Assembly: GCF_901447495.1 (NCBI RefSeq)
Contig: NZ_CABDWS010000009.1
Coordinates: 1-60,556, forward strand
DNA: 60,556 nucleotides
Source of the DNA: Haloimpatiens lingqiaonensis
GTDB lineage: Bacteria > Bacillota > Clostridia > Clostridiales > Clostridiaceae
Reading direction: 5' to 3'
Part shown: one piece after another, positions 28,602 through 36,348 of the stretch
How the letters are laid out: each line of letters starts with the position of its first letter
How positions within the stretch are numbered: position 1 is the first letter of the stretch
Notes under the pieces: model-generated
Told to the model about the DNA's origin: nothing
Seen by the model: the letters and a program-made list of their open reading frames with translations, nothing else
Database searches by the model: none
Translations under genes and position numbers: made by a program

Positions 28602-29153
28602 ATGGCAAAAGACGGTACTAATAGAGGTGGTGCTCGTATTGGATCAGGGGCTAAAAAGAAACCACTAGCAGATAAAATCGCTGAAGGAAATCCTGGCGGC
28701 AGAGCACTTACGGTTATGGAATTTAAAAATACAGCAGACCTAGAAGGTGAAGAAATGCCAGAACCAAATAAGATGCTGGAGGCTGTTCAAAAGGATGGTA
28801 AAACCTTAGTTGCTGGTGAAGTTTTTAGAGATACATGGACATGGCTGCATGAAAGAGGTTGCTCCTCCCTTGTCTCCCCTCAGCTTTTAGAAAGGTATGC
28901 CATGAGTGTAGCTAGATGGATTCAATGCGAGGAAGCTATAACTGAATTTGGATTTCTAGCAAAGCATCCCACAACTGGAAATGCTATTCAAAGTCCATAT
29001 GTTGCTATGGGACAAAACTATATGGCCCAAACTAATAGATTATGGCTTGAAATATTCCAGATTGTAAAGGAAAATTCTCTAGCCGAATATTCTGGGGCAA
29101 ATCCTCAAGATAATGTTATGGAAAGGCTTCTTACTGCTAGAAATAATAAATAA
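28602..29153 (+). CDS. terS: Phage terminase small subunit, P27 family
   Basis: The 183-residue protein matches the P27 small terminase family: a basic glycine-rich N-terminus (RGGARIGSGAKKKPLADKIA), the NPGGRAL motif, and a helical C-terminus (LERYAMSVARWIQCEEAITE, then NPQDNVMERLL). It recognises the packaging site and delivers DNA to the large subunit. Unusually, terL is 5.3 kb downstream because SAM synthetase, methyltransferase and amidoligase genes lie between them. Confidence 0.9.
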   Translation: MAKDGTNRGGARIGSGAKKKPLADKIAEGNPGGRALTVMEFKNTADLEGEEMPEPNKMLEAVQKDGKTLVAGEVFRDTWTWLHERGCSSLVSPQLLERYAMSVARWIQCEEAITEFGFLAKHPTTGNAIQSPYVAMGQNYMAQTNRLWLEIFQIVKENSLAEYSGANPQDNVMERLLTARNNK

Positions 29154-29166
29154 TTGGAGGTATAAA

Positions 29167-30339
29167 ATGAAAAAACAGTTAACAGCTGAAAGTGTATGTA
29201 TTGGTCATCCTGATAAGCTATGCGATTTAATCGCTGATAATATTTTAGATGCAGCTTTTAGAAAAGATAAATCCTCTAGGGTAGCCTGTGAAGTAATGGC
29301 AACAAAAGGGAAGATAATCGTGGCGGGCGAAATCACCTGTAGCGAAAAACTAGATATTAAATACATTGTTAGACGAACTTTAAAAGATGTAGGATATAAC
29401 CCTCGTAAGTTTTCAATTTATGTATTTTTAAATAATCAGAGTGCTGATATTGCTGCTGGAGTAGATAATGCCCTTGAAATAAGAAATGGCGAAAAGGATC
29501 CATATAGCTTGATTGGTGCTGGGGATCAAGGGACTATGTATGGCTATGCTACAAATGAAACGAAAGAGATGCTTCCCCTCCCTCTTGTCTTATCTCATAG
29601 GATTACTAAAAGGCTTGATAAATCAAGAAAGGATAAATTAATAAAAGGAATCTTTCCAGATGGTAAAGCTCAAGTTACTGTAGAATATGATAGGGATAAA
29701 CCAGTAAGGGTAAAAACAATAATAATATCTATCCACCATCATAAAGATAAATCCTATGAGGAATTAAAAAAAGAAATTTTAAATCTTGTCCTCTACCCTG
29801 CTTTTGAAGATTTTTCTTTTGATGATGATACTGAAATATTCATAAACCCATCTGGCAGATTTGTTATTGGTGGTCCTACTTCTGATACAGGTTTAACAGG
29901 AAGAAAGCTAATGGTTGATACCTACGGAGGACTTGCCTCCCACGGTGGCGGTGCTCTTTGCGGGAAAGATCCAACCAAAGTTGATAGAAGTGGTGCTTAT
30001 ATGGCTAGATATATAGCGAAACATATAATATGGAGCGATTTTGCAGATAAATGTGAAGTCGCTCTTTCTTATGCCATTGGGAAAGCAAATCCAGTAGCAT
30101 TTTCTATAAATACATTTGGAACTGGTATTGTCTCTGATGAAATATTAGCTCTTGCTGCAAAGGAAGTATTTAATTTAAAACCTGCAGCAATTATTGAAAA
30201 CCTAAGGCTTAGGGATGTACATTATTCTGATACTTCCACTTATGGACATTTCAATAGCCCCTTATTCCCTTGGGAAAATGTTGATAAATACAATGAGTTA
30301 AAAAAGGCGGTGGAAAAATATGCAGATAGAAAAAATTAA
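29167..30339 (+). CDS. metK: Phage-borne S-adenosylmethionine synthetase
   Basis: The 390-residue enzyme makes SAM from methionine and ATP. Conserved parts are IGHPDKLCDLIADNILDA at the N-terminus, GAGDQGTMYGYA near residue 117, and GGGALCGKDPTKVDRSGAYM near 260 (usually GGGAFSGKD; here C replaces S). Length and domain order are those of a full bacterial MetK. I use the ATG at 29167 with GGAGG upstream. The gene overlaps the methyltransferase gene by 20 bases, so local SAM supply for DNA methylation is the likely purpose. SAM synthetases are uncommon phage cargo. Confidence 0.92.
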   Translation: MKKQLTAESVCIGHPDKLCDLIADNILDAAFRKDKSSRVACEVMATKGKIIVAGEITCSEKLDIKYIVRRTLKDVGYNPRKFSIYVFLNNQSADIAAGVDNALEIRNGEKDPYSLIGAGDQGTMYGYATNETKEMLPLPLVLSHRITKRLDKSRKDKLIKGIFPDGKAQVTVEYDRDKPVRVKTIIISIHHHKDKSYEELKKEILNLVLYPAFEDFSFDDDTEIFINPSGRFVIGGPTSDTGLTGRKLMVDTYGGLASHGGGALCGKDPTKVDRSGAYMARYIAKHIIWSDFADKCEVALSYAIGKANPVAFSINTFGTGIVSDEILALAAKEVFNLKPAAIIENLRLRDVHYSDTSTYGHFNSPLFPWENVDKYNELKKAVEKYADRKN

Positions 30340-31549
30340 GGTTGATAAACTTAATCCTGCTCCATATAATCCAAGGAAAGATTTAAAGCCTGGAGACCCT
30401 GAATATGAAAAATTAAAAAACTCTATTCTTACCTTTGGGTATGTTGAACCAGTTCTGTGGAATAAAAGAACTGGAAATATCATAGGTGGTCATCAGAGAT
30501 TTAAAATATTAGTGGAGCTTGGCAAAACTGAAATAGATTGTGTTGTAGTAGATATAGATGCAGAAAATGAAAAGGCATTAAATATTGCTCTTAATAAAGT
30601 AAGCGGTGATTGGGATAAGGATAAATTAATGCTTTTAATTGAAGATTTACAAGGAGTAGATTTTGATGTCTCCCTTACTGGCTTTGACCCTGCTGAACTT
30701 GATGATCTTTTTAAAGATTCTCTAAAGGATAATATTAAAGAGGATAATTTTGATGTAGAAGAGGAACTTAAAAAGCCCGCTATTTCAAAGCTTGGTGATT
30801 TATGGCTTCTTGGTAGGAATAGGCTTATCTGTGAAGATTCCACTAAAAGAGAAACCTATGAAAGCTTAATGGATGGGAAATTAGCAAACCTAACAGTTAC
30901 AGACCCACCCTATAATGTTAATTATGAAGGTACTGCTGGAAAAATTAAAAATGACAATATGGAGAACGATGCCTTTTACAACTTTCTGCTTGCTTCCTTT
31001 CAAGGTATGGAAAGTGTTATGGCAAAAGATGCTTCTATTTATGTATTCCATGCAGATACTGAAGGCTTAAATTTTAGAAAGGCATTCTCCGATTCTGGCT
31101 TTTATCTTTCTGGAACTTGTATATGGAAAAAGCAGTCTTTGGTTTTAGGTCGCTCTCCTTACCAATGGCAGCACGAACCAGTTCTCTTTGGCTGGAAAAA
31201 GAAAGGTAAGCATAACTGGTACTCCGATAGAAAGCAGACCACCATTTGGGAATTTGAAAAGCCCAAAAGAAACAAAGACCATCCAACTATGAAGCCAGTG
31301 GCACTTATAGCCTACCCTATTTTAAACTCAAGTTTGACTAATTGTATTGTCCTTGACCCCTTTGGAGGTTCTGGAAGTACACTTATTGCCTGTGAGCAAA
31401 CAGATAGAATTTGCTATACAATTGAACTTGATGAAAAATATACAGATGTAATTGTTAAAAGATATATTGAGCAAGTCGGCTCCCATGAAGAAGTTTATTT
31501 AATCAGAAATGGAAAGAAGATTAAATATGCTGATATTTCAATAGATTAA
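30320..31549 (+). CDS. ParB-domain / N6-adenine DNA methyltransferase fusion
   Basis: The 409-residue protein joins an N-terminal ParB/Srx-like domain (DKLNPAPYNPR, then GNIIGGHQRFKIL, residues 1-100) to a beta-class DNA methyltransferase. The catalytic motif is VTDPPYNVNYEG near residue 193 and the SAM motif DPFGGSGSTLIACEQT follows near 347, the permuted order of the beta class. It may protect phage DNA from host restriction or mark packaged DNA. No cognate nuclease is visible, so it is an orphan methylase. It is coupled to metK. Confidence 0.92.
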   Translation: MQIEKIKVDKLNPAPYNPRKDLKPGDPEYEKLKNSILTFGYVEPVLWNKRTGNIIGGHQRFKILVELGKTEIDCVVVDIDAENEKALNIALNKVSGDWDKDKLMLLIEDLQGVDFDVSLTGFDPAELDDLFKDSLKDNIKEDNFDVEEELKKPAISKLGDLWLLGRNRLICEDSTKRETYESLMDGKLANLTVTDPPYNVNYEGTAGKIKNDNMENDAFYNFLLASFQGMESVMAKDASIYVFHADTEGLNFRKAFSDSGFYLSGTCIWKKQSLVLGRSPYQWQHEPVLFGWKKKGKHNWYSDRKQTTIWEFEKPKRNKDHPTMKPVALIAYPILNSSLTNCIVLDPFGGSGSTLIACEQTDRICYTIELDEKYTDVIVKRYIEQVGSHEEVYLIRNGKKIKYADISID

Positions 31550-31560
31550 TCATTATATAA

Positions 31561-31597
31561 GGCCACAGTTTGCCCTGTGTGCCCTTTAAATAAGGCT
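31561..31597 (+). repeat. CACAG hairpin element, copy 1
   Basis: GGCCACAGTTTGCCCTGTG forms a CACAG/CTGTG stem with loop TTTGCC and is followed by a second GCC...GGC pairing. A very similar block, GGCCCACAGCTTGCCCTGT, is at 34096. The two flank the amidoligase operon. Confidence 0.45.
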
Positions 31598-31630
31598 TTC
31601 AAACATTACCTCGGCCAATATTTAAATATA

Positions 31631-31667
31631 ACTTGCTATTTACATCCCTTTGAGTGATATATGGTAC
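31631..31667 (+). promoter_or_regulatory. Conserved TTG...AGTGATATAT element, copy 1
   Basis: ACTTGCTATTTA, CCCTTTG and AGTGATATATGGTA are shared with 32560-32598 and, less closely, 54731-54766. TTG to AGTGAT is 20 bases in each. It lies 25 bases before the ribosome binding site of the gene at 31693. A promoter or operator read by a common factor is inferred. Confidence 0.55.
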
Positions 31668-31692
31668 AACTACATTATTTGGAGGGATTAGA

Positions 31693-32352
31693 GTGGATAG
31701 AAAAGAATTAGTTAAAATCCTAGGTGAACACTTAGGAGTAAAACCAAAATATCTAGGAGTACCAAGCTTTAACTACCAAGTCGGGGAATTTATAGTAGAC
31801 AGAGAAGGGAGAATTCTAACAAAGGCAGGTGATGAATTGAAACTTGAAGAAATATTGGATTCAGCTGAAGAAGAAACTACAACTGTTGAAATAACCATCC
31901 CTTTAGAAGGTCATAGTGAGAATACATTAAAGACTTTAATTAATATGATTTATAGCAAACAAACTCTTATTAAACAATCATTTCAACTCGATAAAAACCT
32001 AGTGGAAAAAGAAACAGTAGAAAAACTAAATGCAGCTGAAACCATAGAGGAATTTGAAGATAATCTTGTAAGTCAAAATATTAAAATAGATGATGAAAAT
32101 ATTATTTTTACAATAAACACAGATTTAGTTAGAGCTGCCACCCTATTCTTTGGACTATTAAATGAGAAATCAAAGGAATTAAAATATGCTTCTTCAAAAC
32201 CAACTGAAACAGATAATGAAAAATATGCTTTTAGAACCTGGCTTATGAGACTTGGAATGATTGGTGATGAATATAAAGAAACCAGAAAAGAATTACTACA
32301 AAATCTCAATGGTAACTCTGCCTTTAGAAATGTAGGTGAAAGCCATGAATAA
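31693..32352 (+). CDS. Amidoligase-operon protein with shared C-terminal module
   Basis: I place the start at the GTG of 31693, 7 bases after GGAGGG, giving 219 residues. The N-terminus (GVPSFNYQVGEFIVDREGRI) is a beta-rich domain seen in mobile-element proteins of unknown function. The C-terminus (EKYAFRTWLMRLGMIGDEYK, then ELLQNLNGNSAFRN) matches the C-terminus of the amidoligase two genes downstream (PKFAMRTWLNRIGFIGEDFK, then HLVKHLEGSAAWRF). It may be a partner or a partial paralogue of the amidoligase. I see no catalytic motif. Expression is likely tied to the amidoligase, as the same upstream element precedes both. Confidence 0.7.
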   Translation: MDRKELVKILGEHLGVKPKYLGVPSFNYQVGEFIVDREGRILTKAGDELKLEEILDSAEEETTTVEITIPLEGHSENTLKTLINMIYSKQTLIKQSFQLDKNLVEKETVEKLNAAETIEEFEDNLVSQNIKIDDENIIFTINTDLVRAATLFFGLLNEKSKELKYASSKPTETDNEKYAFRTWLMRLGMIGDEYKETRKELLQNLNGNSAFRNVGESHE

Positions 32353-32533
32353 ACCTAAATGCAAATTAATTGGTGAGAATGGAAATGTTTTTAATCTTAT
32401 GGGGATCGCTTATAAAACTTTAATAAGAGCAAATTTAAAAGAAGAAGCCGATGAAATGATAAAAAGAATAATGGAATCTGGGTCTTATATGGAGGCCCTA
32501 GCCATTATTTCTGAATATGTTGAAATAGTGTAA
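32345..32533 (+). CDS. Small hypothetical protein of the amidoligase operon
   Basis: The 62-residue protein begins MNKPKCKLIGENGNVFNLMG and ends in IISEYVEIV. It is a compact alpha/beta sequence common in Gram-positive mobile elements, with no known function. The ATG at 32345 has TAGGTGA upstream and overlaps the previous gene by 8 bases, so it is co-translated. Confidence 0.6.
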   Translation: MNKPKCKLIGENGNVFNLMGIAYKTLIRANLKEEADEMIKRIMESGSYMEALAIISEYVEIV

Positions 32534-32559
32534 AATACTGTGTTTCTTTTGAAAATAGT

Positions 32560-32598
32560 ACTTGCTATTTATCCCTTTCAGAGTGATATATGTATGTA
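32560..32598 (+). promoter_or_regulatory. Conserved TTG...AGTGATATAT element, copy 2
   Basis: ACTTGCTATTTATCCCTTTC followed by AGAGTGATATATGTATG repeats the element at 31631. It is about 30 bases ahead of the amidoligase start at 32630. Confidence 0.55.
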
Positions 32599-32629
32599 AC
32601 AAAAAACACACAGGAAGGGGAAAAAACCA

Positions 32630-33523
32630 ATGCTTACAAGGAACTTTGGAATTGAAATTGAACTTACAGGAATAACAAGGGAAAAGGCTGCAAAAGTTAT
32701 AGCTGAACATTTAGAAGGAACCATTAGAAATGATAGCGGAAACTACAAGGTTACTACACCAGACGGAAGAACTTGGCAGGTAGTTTATGACGGAAGCCTA
32801 AGATGCCAAAGAAAAGCAAATGGCCAAAAGGTTGCAGCAGGAAGAGAATACAGTGTAGAAATAGTTAGCCCAATCTTAACCTACGAAAAAGACATAGAGA
32901 GTTTACAGGAACTAGTAAGGAAAATTAGGAAGGCTGGAGGATTTGCAAACAGCTCCGCAGGAATACACATTCACCTAAATGGAGCCGACCACACCCCAAG
33001 AAGCCTCAGAAACTTTGTAAACATTATCTACTCAAGGAACGACCTGCTTTACTCAAGCCTACAGATAGAACCAAGCAGAATGAGATATTGTAAAGCCCTA
33101 GACGAAAAGCTAGTTGAAAGAATGAACAAGAAAAAACCTACCACCTTTAAAGAAATCGAGGACATTTGGTACGAAGGCTACTACTCAAGTAGGGGTAGAC
33201 ATTACCATGACAGTCGCTACCATTTCCTAAACCTACACAGCTTTTTCAACGGGGTAGGAACAGTAGAGCTTAGGGGTTTCAACGGAACCCTTCACGCAGG
33301 AAAAATTAGAACCTACATCCTTTTAGCCCTAGCCATGAACAACCAAGCCTTAACCCAAAAGAGTGCCAGTAGCAAAAAGCCACAGATAGAAAACCCAAAG
33401 TTCGCCATGAGAACCTGGCTTAACAGAATAGGATTTATCGGGGAAGACTTCAAAAACCCAAGGGAACATTTAGTAAAGCACCTAGAAGGAAGTGCAGCCT
33501 GGAGGTTTCAAGAACTAGCCTAA
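32630..33523 (+). CDS. Amidoligase family protein
   Basis: The 297-residue protein belongs to the amidoligase family related to glutamine synthetase-like COOH-NH2 ligases. The N-terminus NFGIEIELTGITREKAAKVI has the conserved E-x-E metal/ATP-binding strand, and SSAGIHIHLNGADHTPRSLR and GTVELRGFNGTLHAGKIRTY supply the HxH and E-x-R motifs. Such enzymes form amide or isopeptide bonds on peptides, proteins or amino acids. It is paired with a gamma-glutamylcyclotransferase downstream, as expected for a ligase/cyclase couple. Codon use differs from its neighbours: many codons end in C (aac, tac, ttc, ggc), which suggests separate acquisition. Confidence 0.87.
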   Translation: MLTRNFGIEIELTGITREKAAKVIAEHLEGTIRNDSGNYKVTTPDGRTWQVVYDGSLRCQRKANGQKVAAGREYSVEIVSPILTYEKDIESLQELVRKIRKAGGFANSSAGIHIHLNGADHTPRSLRNFVNIIYSRNDLLYSSLQIEPSRMRYCKALDEKLVERMNKKKPTTFKEIEDIWYEGYYSSRGRHYHDSRYHFLNLHSFFNGVGTVELRGFNGTLHAGKIRTYILLALAMNNQALTQKSASSKKPQIENPKFAMRTWLNRIGFIGEDFKNPREHLVKHLEGSAAWRFQELA

Positions 33524-33530
33524 AACCACA

Positions 33531-33612
33531 GAGGGGGAAACCCCTCTTAAGCTGGTAGAAGGGTATAAATGTACCAACCTAAAACAAAAAGCCTACACAG
33601 GCGAAACTGTGG
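33531..33612 (+). ncRNA. Structured intergenic segment with three hairpins
   Basis: Between the amidoligase and cyclotransferase genes are GAGGGG/CCCCTC with a short loop (33531-33546), a GGTA/TACC hairpin (about 33554-33576) and CACAG gcgaaa CTGTG (about 33596-33611). The GC-rich stems and a GNRA-like loop suggest a folded leader or mRNA-processing element. The last stem shares its paired bases with the CACAG elements at 31561 and 34096. Confidence 0.4.
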
Positions 33613-33633
33613 CGAGTGAAAGGATGATAAAGA

Positions 33634-34089
33634 ATGGATAAAAGGTTATATGTAGCTTATGGTTCAAATCTCAATGTGGAGCAGATGAAATACAGGTGTC
33701 CTACTGCTAAGGTTTATGGAATGGGGATATTAAAAGATTACAAACTTTTATTTAAAGGTACACCGCATAATGCTTACCTAACCATAGAAGCTGCAGCAGG
33801 CTCTAGAGTACCCGTTGTTGTTTGGGATATAAATCCTAGTGATGAACTATCACTGGATAGATATGAAGGTTACCCTAACTTTTATTACAAGAAAGATATA
33901 CCAGTAGAACTTGAAACAGGTGAATTAGTAAAAGCCATGGTATATATTATGACGGATAAAATTAAAGATAGAATAAACTTAAACCTTCCAAGTGACTACT
34001 ATCTAGAAATTGTGAAGGAAGGTTATGAAGAATTTAGATTTAATTTTAAATATATTGAAGAAGCAATTAAGATAAGCAAAAATAATTAA
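33634..34089 (+). CDS. Gamma-glutamylcyclotransferase family protein
   Basis: The 151-residue protein has the GGCT signature YVAYGSNLNVEQMKYRCPTA at the N-terminus, VPVVVWDINPSDELSLDRYE with the catalytic-type glutamate, and the YPNFYYKKDIPVE strand. The fold releases gamma-glutamyl groups as 5-oxoproline. Next to the amidoligase it could remove or recycle gamma-glutamyl amide products, a pairing described for phage amidoligase operons. The start follows GAAAGGATGATAAAGA and is not strongly defined. Confidence 0.9.
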   Translation: MDKRLYVAYGSNLNVEQMKYRCPTAKVYGMGILKDYKLLFKGTPHNAYLTIEAAAGSRVPVVVWDINPSDELSLDRYEGYPNFYYKKDIPVELETGELVKAMVYIMTDKIKDRINLNLPSDYYLEIVKEGYEEFRFNFKYIEEAIKISKNN

Positions 34090-34095
34090 AATCTA

Positions 34096-34120
34096 GGCCC
34101 ACAGCTTGCCCTGTAAGGCT
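34096..34120 (+). repeat. CACAG hairpin element, copy 2
   Basis: GGCCCACAGCTTGCCCTGTA repeats the block at 31561 with an ACAG/CTGT stem and TTGCC loop, followed by AGGCTTTT. It is just after the cyclotransferase gene. Confidence 0.45.
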
Positions 34121-34178
34121 TTTATATAGAGCTATTGGTACAATTACCCTACCAAGATAAAGAAAGGAAGCGGTTTTG

Positions 34179-34385
34179 ATGGATAAATTTTTTAGTCAGA
34201 AATATTGTGATAGGTGTAGAAAAGATTTAAAAGGTGGAAGAATAATGTCTATGTTTAATGAGGATTGCATCTGTATGGAATGTAAAGAGAAAGAAACAAG
34301 GGATAAAAGTTACAAAAAAGCCAGAGATAAAGAAATTGAAGAAGTTAGAAAAGGAAATTACAACTTTAAAGGAATAGGGAAATAA
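34179..34385 (+). CDS. Small zinc-ribbon protein
   Basis: The 68-residue protein has paired cysteines CDRCRKDLKGG and CICMECKEKE of a zinc ribbon and a basic C-terminal helix (KSYKKARDKEIEEVRKGNYN). Similar proteins occur in conjugative elements and prophages next to amidoligase genes, without known function. It starts at the ATG of 34179 after AAAGGAAG. It ends just before a strong terminator and is the last gene of the accessory block. Confidence 0.65.
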   Translation: MDKFFSQKYCDRCRKDLKGGRIMSMFNEDCICMECKEKETRDKSYKKARDKEIEEVRKGNYNFKGIGK

Positions 34386-34408
34386 AAAAGTTAAACAGAA
34401 TTTTATAA

Positions 34409-34429
34409 GAAGCCTTCGGGCTTCTTTTT
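34409..34429 (+). terminator. Strong intrinsic terminator ahead of terL
   Basis: GAAGCC and GGCTTC enclose a TTCG tetraloop, followed by TTTTT. It separates the amidoligase block from the late operon. Confidence 0.85.
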
Positions 34430-34453
34430 ACTTATAGAAAGGAGGCGGCACTA

Positions 34454-36055
34454 ATTAGAAAACTAAAAGATTATAAACCTACTAAATTCATGGCCAAGGA
34501 TTCAGTCTATGATGAAGATGCCGCTGATTATGCTGTTTCATTTATTCAAGCACTTACTCATACTAAAGGTAGATGGGCAGGAAAGCCCTTTGAATTAATA
34601 GACTGGCAAGAACAAATTATAAGGGATATTTTTGGAGCTATAAAACCTAATGGATATCGCCAATTTAATACAGCCTATGTTGAAATTCCAAAGAAAATGG
34701 GAAAATCTGAATTAGCTGCAGCTATTGCTCTCCTTCTTACCTGTGGGGATGGCGAGCAACGGGCTGAGGTTTATGGCTGTGCTGCTGATAGAAATCAAGC
34801 TTCTATTGTTTTCAATGTTGCAGCTGATATGGTCCGAATGTGTCCTCCTCTAGCCAAAAGAGTCAAGATTTTAGATTCTATGAAAAGATTAATCTATCAG
34901 CCTACAGGAAGCGTATATCAAGTCCTCTCTGCTGATGTTAAAAATAAACACGGATTTAATACACATGGTGTTGTATTTGATGAACTTCACACTCAACCAA
35001 ATAGAAAACTTTACGATGTTATGACCAAAGGAAGTGGCGATGCAAGAACTCAACCACTTTATTTTTTAATAACTACTGCTGGAGATAATCAAAATAGTAT
35101 CTGCTGGGAAGTCCATCAAAAAGCTGTAGATTTACTTGAAGGTAGAAAAACTGACCCGACCTTCTACCCTGTTATTTATGGTGCTGATATGGATGATGAT
35201 TGGACAGACCCTAAGGTTTGGAAAAAAGCTAATCCTTCCCTTGGAATAACTGTTACTATGGATAAGGTTAAAGCTGCCTTTGAGTCTGCAAGGCAAAACC
35301 CTGCAGAAGAAAATAGCTTCAGACAGTTAAGATTAAACCAATGGGTAAAACAGGCTATTCGTTGGATGCCTATGGATAAGTGGGATGCCTGTGCTTTTGA
35401 AGTAGATCCAGAAGATTTAAAAGGCAGGGTTTGCTATGGTGGACTTGACCTCTCTTCTTCTACGGATATTACAGCCTTTGTTTTAGTATTTCCACCTATT
35501 GATGAAGATGATAAATATAGCATCCTCCCCTACTTCTGGATACCAGAAGAAAATATCGATCTTAGAGTTAGACGAGATCATGTTAACTATGATTTATGGG
35601 AGAGGCAAGGCTATATAAAAACTACTGAGGGTAATGTTGTTCACTACGGCTTTATTGAAAACTTTATTGAAGAATTAGGTATGGACTACAATATTAGAGA
35701 GATAGCTTTTGACCGCTGGGGAGCTATTCAAATGACACAGAACCTTGAGGGTATGGGTTTTACAGTAGTACCATTCGGTCAAGGTTTTAAAGATATGAGT
35801 CCTCCAACCAAAGAATTAATGAAACTTACTTTAGAAGAAAAATTTGCTCATGGGGGCCATCCTGTTCTTAGATGGATGATGGATAATATATTTGTTAGGA
35901 CTGATCCTGCTGGCAATATAAAGCCTGATAAAGAAAAGTCTAGTGAGAAAATTGACGGTGCTGTTGCCACTATAATGGCACTTGATAGGGCTTTGAGAAA
36001 TGACGGTGTAAGCACAGGTAGTGTATATGATGAAAGAGGGATATTGGTCTTTTAA
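34454..36055 (+). CDS. terL: Phage terminase large subunit
   Basis: The protein is the ATP-driven packaging motor and headful or cos nuclease. Walker A is PKKMGKSELAAA, about 80 residues from the start, and Walker B is GVVFDELHTQ. The RNase H-like nuclease domain follows with GGLDLSSSTDITAF and AFDRWGAIQM, each supplying an aspartate. The first ATG is at 34490, but conserved sequence (IRKLKDYKPTKF) is coded upstream of it and a GGAGG lies 8 bases before an ATT at 34454, so I use ATT as the start (533 residues). The last 30 residues are normal. A resistance gene insertion follows directly. Confidence 0.92.
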   Translation: MRKLKDYKPTKFMAKDSVYDEDAADYAVSFIQALTHTKGRWAGKPFELIDWQEQIIRDIFGAIKPNGYRQFNTAYVEIPKKMGKSELAAAIALLLTCGDGEQRAEVYGCAADRNQASIVFNVAADMVRMCPPLAKRVKILDSMKRLIYQPTGSVYQVLSADVKNKHGFNTHGVVFDELHTQPNRKLYDVMTKGSGDARTQPLYFLITTAGDNQNSICWEVHQKAVDLLEGRKTDPTFYPVIYGADMDDDWTDPKVWKKANPSLGITVTMDKVKAAFESARQNPAEENSFRQLRLNQWVKQAIRWMPMDKWDACAFEVDPEDLKGRVCYGGLDLSSSTDITAFVLVFPPIDEDDKYSILPYFWIPEENIDLRVRRDHVNYDLWERQGYIKTTEGNVVHYGFIENFIEELGMDYNIREIAFDRWGAIQMTQNLEGMGFTVVPFGQGFKDMSPPTKELMKLTLEEKFAHGGHPVLRWMMDNIFVRTDPAGNIKPDKEKSSEKIDGAVATIMALDRALRNDGVSTGSVYDERGILVF

Positions 36056-36104
36056 TCTTGCAAATAATATGCTATACTGGATTTGCTAGAAAGTATTAGA
36101 GTAT

Positions 36105-36152
36105 ATGACTACTTTATTATTTTCTTTAGATAATAATATAATGAAAGGATGA
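36105..36152 (+). promoter_or_regulatory. Possible leader peptide ORF for the ABC-F gene
   Basis: A 15-codon frame (MTTLLFSLDNNIMKG) lies in the 293-base leader of the ABC-F gene. Short leader peptides with ribosome stalling control several ABC-F resistance genes. The ribosome binding site here is weak, so this is a candidate only. Confidence 0.3.
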
Positions 36153-36318
36153 ACTATAGAAATAATGAAAAAATAATCCATGACTATATAAAGAAAACAA
36201 AATATATTGGGCTTAAAAATTTCAACCTGATATATTTGTGTCTATTTTTAGTATGAGTGGATAGTTTGTTTAAATGGTGCATTTATGTATAATTTTATAG
36301 TTTGTCTATAGATATACT

Positions 36319-36348
36319 ATCCTCTCTGTTTTAAAAGGAGGATTTTTT
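36319..36348 (+). terminator. Attenuator hairpin covering the ABC-F ribosome binding site
   Basis: ATCCTC (36319-36324) pairs with GAGGAT (36338-36343), extended by CT/AG, and six T follow before the ATG at 36349. The 3' arm contains the AAGGAGG ribosome binding site, so the hairpin could both end transcription and hide the site. Just upstream, ATAGT...ACTAT (36296-36320) can form a competing stem. This layout fits drug-induced antitermination. Confidence 0.6.

Noticed and set aside
34409-34429. Hairpin before terL as a riboswitch
   Set aside because: Short GC stem with TTCG loop and T run is a plain terminator.
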